The notes under the pieces were generated by a model that saw only the letters and a list, made by a program, of their open reading frames with translations, searched no databases and had not been told where the DNA came from. A stretch of 60,863 nucleotides of DNA from Actinomycetes bacterium (lineage in GTDB: Bacteria; Actinomycetota; Acidimicrobiia; Acidimicrobiales; Palsa-688): assembly GCA_021828475.1 (NCBI GenBank), contig JAJZIY010000014.1, positions 1-60,863 of the forward strand, read 5' to 3'. Below are positions 59,271-60,863 of this stretch, piece by piece. Numbering within the stretch: position 1 is the stretch's first letter; every line of letters starts with the position of its first letter. The position numbers and the translations under genes are program-made.

Positions 59271-59955
59271 CGGAAACCGTGAACGTCGTCACGAGGCGGT
59301 TGATCTCGCTGTAGTTGGCGTGGAAACAGCTGAGCGAGCAGCCCGAGGCCAACACCCAGAGCTTGTCCGTTGCCGGGTTGGTGAGCGAGACCTGCTCGAA
59401 AGCCAACGACGCTGTGGACGAAACGACCGAAAACCTGACCAGGGTCCCGCGCAGGCCACCCTTGACCACGATCGCGGTCGGTGACAGTTGGCTGACGGAC
59501 GCTCCGGACTGCGCAAGGCTGTCGACGTTGAACATGCGGTCCTGCAGCGTCTGGAGGGAGAGCGTGGCCTGGTCCTGGGGCCCGAGGGTGTAGACCTGCG
59601 CCAATGCCCAGGGGTAGGGGCCTGTCAGGCGGACACGCGCCAGCCTCGCAATGGGGACCGCCGACGACAGGCTGGTGTAGACGGGGTAGCTCTGGCCCGA
59701 GGCTTGGGCGAGGGCGACCTGCTGGGGCCCGTAGAGCTGGAAGCGCGACAGGTCCGCAGGGCTCGCCACGTGCCAGTCGCCGGGGACGTCGAAATAGAGC
59801 CCTTGCGCCGAGCTGCCCAGGTAGGTGACCGATGTCGAACACCCCGACAGGGCGCCGGCCAGTGCCAACACGCAGAGGAGCGCAGCGGCGGCGGCATAGC
59901 CGCTGCCGCGTGTACAGGCCCGTCCAACGGGCCCCGTCGCGGTCTTCGGGCTCAC
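59263..59955 (-). CDS. lipoprotein 1 of the lipoprotein-protease operon
   Basis: A 230-residue lipoprotein with lipobox ALSGC (Cys39). The mature part has LYFDVPGDWHV near the N-terminus and the C-terminal block NPATDKLWVLASGCSLSCF...FTVSD, as in its paralog downstream. Start is GTG at 59955. It is the first gene of the operon with lipoprotein 2 and the FtsH-like protease. No known domain is recognised; the shared DVP/QVP-G-W start is reminiscent of PsbP/LpqN-type lipoproteins, which is a weak hint only. Confidence 0.78.
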   Translation of the reverse strand: MSPKTATGPVGRACTRGSGYAAAAALLCVLALAGALSGCSTSVTYLGSSAQGLYFDVPGDWHVASPADLSRFQLYGPQQVALAQASGQSYPVYTSLSSAVPIARLARVRLTGPYPWALAQVYTLGPQDQATLSLQTLQDRMFNVDSLAQSGASVSQLSPTAIVVKGGLRGTLVRFSVVSSTASLAFEQVSLTNPATDKLWVLASGCSLSCFHANYSEINRLVTTFTVSDG

Positions 59956-60232
59956 TGGTACGTCGATGTTACGGTGGCGCCAAACGGATCGGATGAGGAA
60001 GTGGCGACCCTTTGTCTGAGCAGCACCTCAAACCAGCGGCCATGCCTGCGTTCGAGCGGCGCCCAGGGTCGGACTGCCCTCTACGGTTCGATGACCGTGG
60101 CATCGGCGCTGCGCTGCGCCACTACCGGGGCGGGACGACCTGGAAGGAGCGCCGCCAGGGCTGAAGCCGGCGCTAGATGCGTTCTGAACAGGCAGAACCC
60201 GGTGAGCCGCATCGCCATGACAGACTGGACCT

Positions 60233-60598
60233 GTGACAATGCGGGAGGATTGCCGGCACTTCCAGAGCAGGACGTACCCCTCCGGGGAGGTGGCGCGCTT
60301 CTGCGTGCTCAACCTCGCGCCCGAGGCGCCGTGGCGATGCCCGAGCTCTTGCCCCCGCTACCAGCGCGACATCATCGACGGCAGCTTCGTCGTCGGCTCC
60401 CTGGCCCGGCCTCGGGTCGAGGAGGAGCCGCCCCTGCCGGCAGGTGAAGTCGCCGATGTCCTCGACGCCGCCGACCTCATAGTCACCGCGGCAGGGCCCG
60501 AGATCGTCGCCGACATACAACGCCAGCGCGAGTCCCGGCCCTGGTGGAAGATCTGGAAGCGCAAAGAGGGCGGCGGTTACAACCTGAGCGGCCGCTGA
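60233..60598 (+). CDS. conserved four-cysteine protein
   Basis: A 121-residue protein. Four Cys at 7, 24, 36 and 40 (EDCRHF, RFCVLN, WRCPSSCPRY) could bind zinc or an Fe-S cluster; the C-terminus is helical with a Trp/Lys-rich WWKIWKRK segment. Function unknown. GTG at 60233 has CAGACT ending 6 nt upstream, the same -10 box and spacing as the GNAT gene; ATG at 60239 is the alternative. The lipoprotein gene starts 11 bp downstream. Confidence 0.65.
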   Translation: MTMREDCRHFQSRTYPSGEVARFCVLNLAPEAPWRCPSSCPRYQRDIIDGSFVVGSLARPRVEEEPPLPAGEVADVLDAADLIVTAAGPEIVADIQRQRESRPWWKIWKRKEGGGYNLSGR

Positions 60599-60609
60599 GC
60601 GCACCGGAA

Positions 60610-60863
60610 GTGCCTCCCACCAGCCATCGCCCGGCCCGCGCCTGGCCGGTTGCCGCCACCGTCGCCCTGGCCCTGGTGGCGGCGGCCTGCGGTGGCCCCA
60701 AGCGGGCGGCACCGGCCGCCGCCCCCAGCAGTTCGTCGGCACCAGCAGCAACCTCCACCACCGTCCCCACCGACAGCACCCCCTACCAGTGGCAGGTCGC
60801 CGGTTCCCCGGCTCTCGACCTCGGCGGGGGGGCGACCAGCGCCCTCTCCGCGCTCGTCGCCCC
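60610..60863 (+). CDS. N-terminal part of a lipoprotein, cut by the window end
   Basis: The frame starts with GTG at 60610 and is still open at the window end. It has a signal peptide (AWPVAATVALALVAAAC) with Cys27 as likely lipidation site, a Pro/Ala/Ser/Thr-rich linker, then TPYQWQVAGSPALDLGGG. The rest of the protein is outside the window, so no family is assigned. Confidence 0.55.
   Translation, partial: MPPTSHRPARAWPVAATVALALVAAACGGPKRAAPAAAPSSSSAPAATSTTVPTDSTPYQWQVAGSPALDLGGGATSALSALVA

Overview
This is a GC-rich (about 70% G+C), gene-dense window. The gene content points to a mycothiol-using actinobacterium. Evidence: a mycothiol S-conjugate amidase homolog (Mca), LexA boxes of the TCGAAC-N4-GTTCGA type, the actinobacterial imuA/imuB/dnaE2 mutasome set, and many GTG starts. 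A deep lineage such as Acidimicrobiia would fit the mix, but that is inference; there is no rRNA or marker gene here to prove it. About 57 protein genes are supported. No rRNA, tRNA, CRISPR array or complete mobile element was seen.

Layout. 0-6.5 kb: end of a DUF72 protein, alpha/beta hydrolase, RecB-like Fe-S nuclease, PAP2 phosphatase, DsbA-fold protein, DHA2 drug exporter, ChbG deacetylase. 6.5-14.6 kb: a sugar-utilisation locus (LacI regulator, CE7 esterase, GH3 glycosidase, and a divergent binding protein with two permeases) tied together by CGAAA-N-TTTCG-like operators; it resembles a xylo-oligosaccharide (Bxl) system. 14.5-19.9 kb: DyP peroxidase, acylphosphatase, methyltransferase, Nudix hydrolase, an orphan soluble VirD4/TraG-like ATPase, VIT1-type transporter. 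20-26.8 kb: a secreted collagen-stalk protein with an Hcp-like domain, a broken GDT1 gene, SOS polymerase dnaE2, a large membrane protein. 26.8-36.2 kb: SDR, PurM-like enzyme, MT-A70 methyltransferase, then an all-minus block (nucleotidyltransferase, ABC exporter, Zn-ribbon protein, lasso-B2-like protease, ABC-2 exporter pair) that looks like a partial RiPP maturation/export locus. 36.3-44.1 kb: MBL hydrolase, Mca, SCP2-like, immunity-like, cupin, GNAT, second DsbA-fold protein, AKR, FAH-family hydrolase. 44.2-49.8 kb: imuB/imuA with a LexA box, two methyltransferases, HAD phosphatase. 49.8-53.3 kb: a TetR-controlled ABC efflux operon. 53.4-60 kb: PAS-GAF-PP2C phosphatase, then two paralogous lipoproteins and an unusual FtsH-like AAA+ metalloprotease in one overlapping operon.

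How the genes work together. (i) dnaE2 and imuA-imuB lie about 20 kb apart, each with a LexA box directly upstream, and together form an SOS mutagenic translesion module. (ii) The LacI gene, esterase, glycosidase and transporter form one regulon that imports and trims an acetylated beta-linked oligosaccharide; the transport ATPase must be encoded elsewhere. (iii) The permease, two ATPases and TetR gene at 49.8-53.3 kb overlap end to end, with a palindrome over the promoter. (iv) The lipoprotein-lipoprotein-protease operon is the strongest candidate for an undescribed system. Many genes show a TAnnnT -10 box ending 5-8 nt before the start codon, so leaderless mRNAs appear common; this was used to choose several starts.
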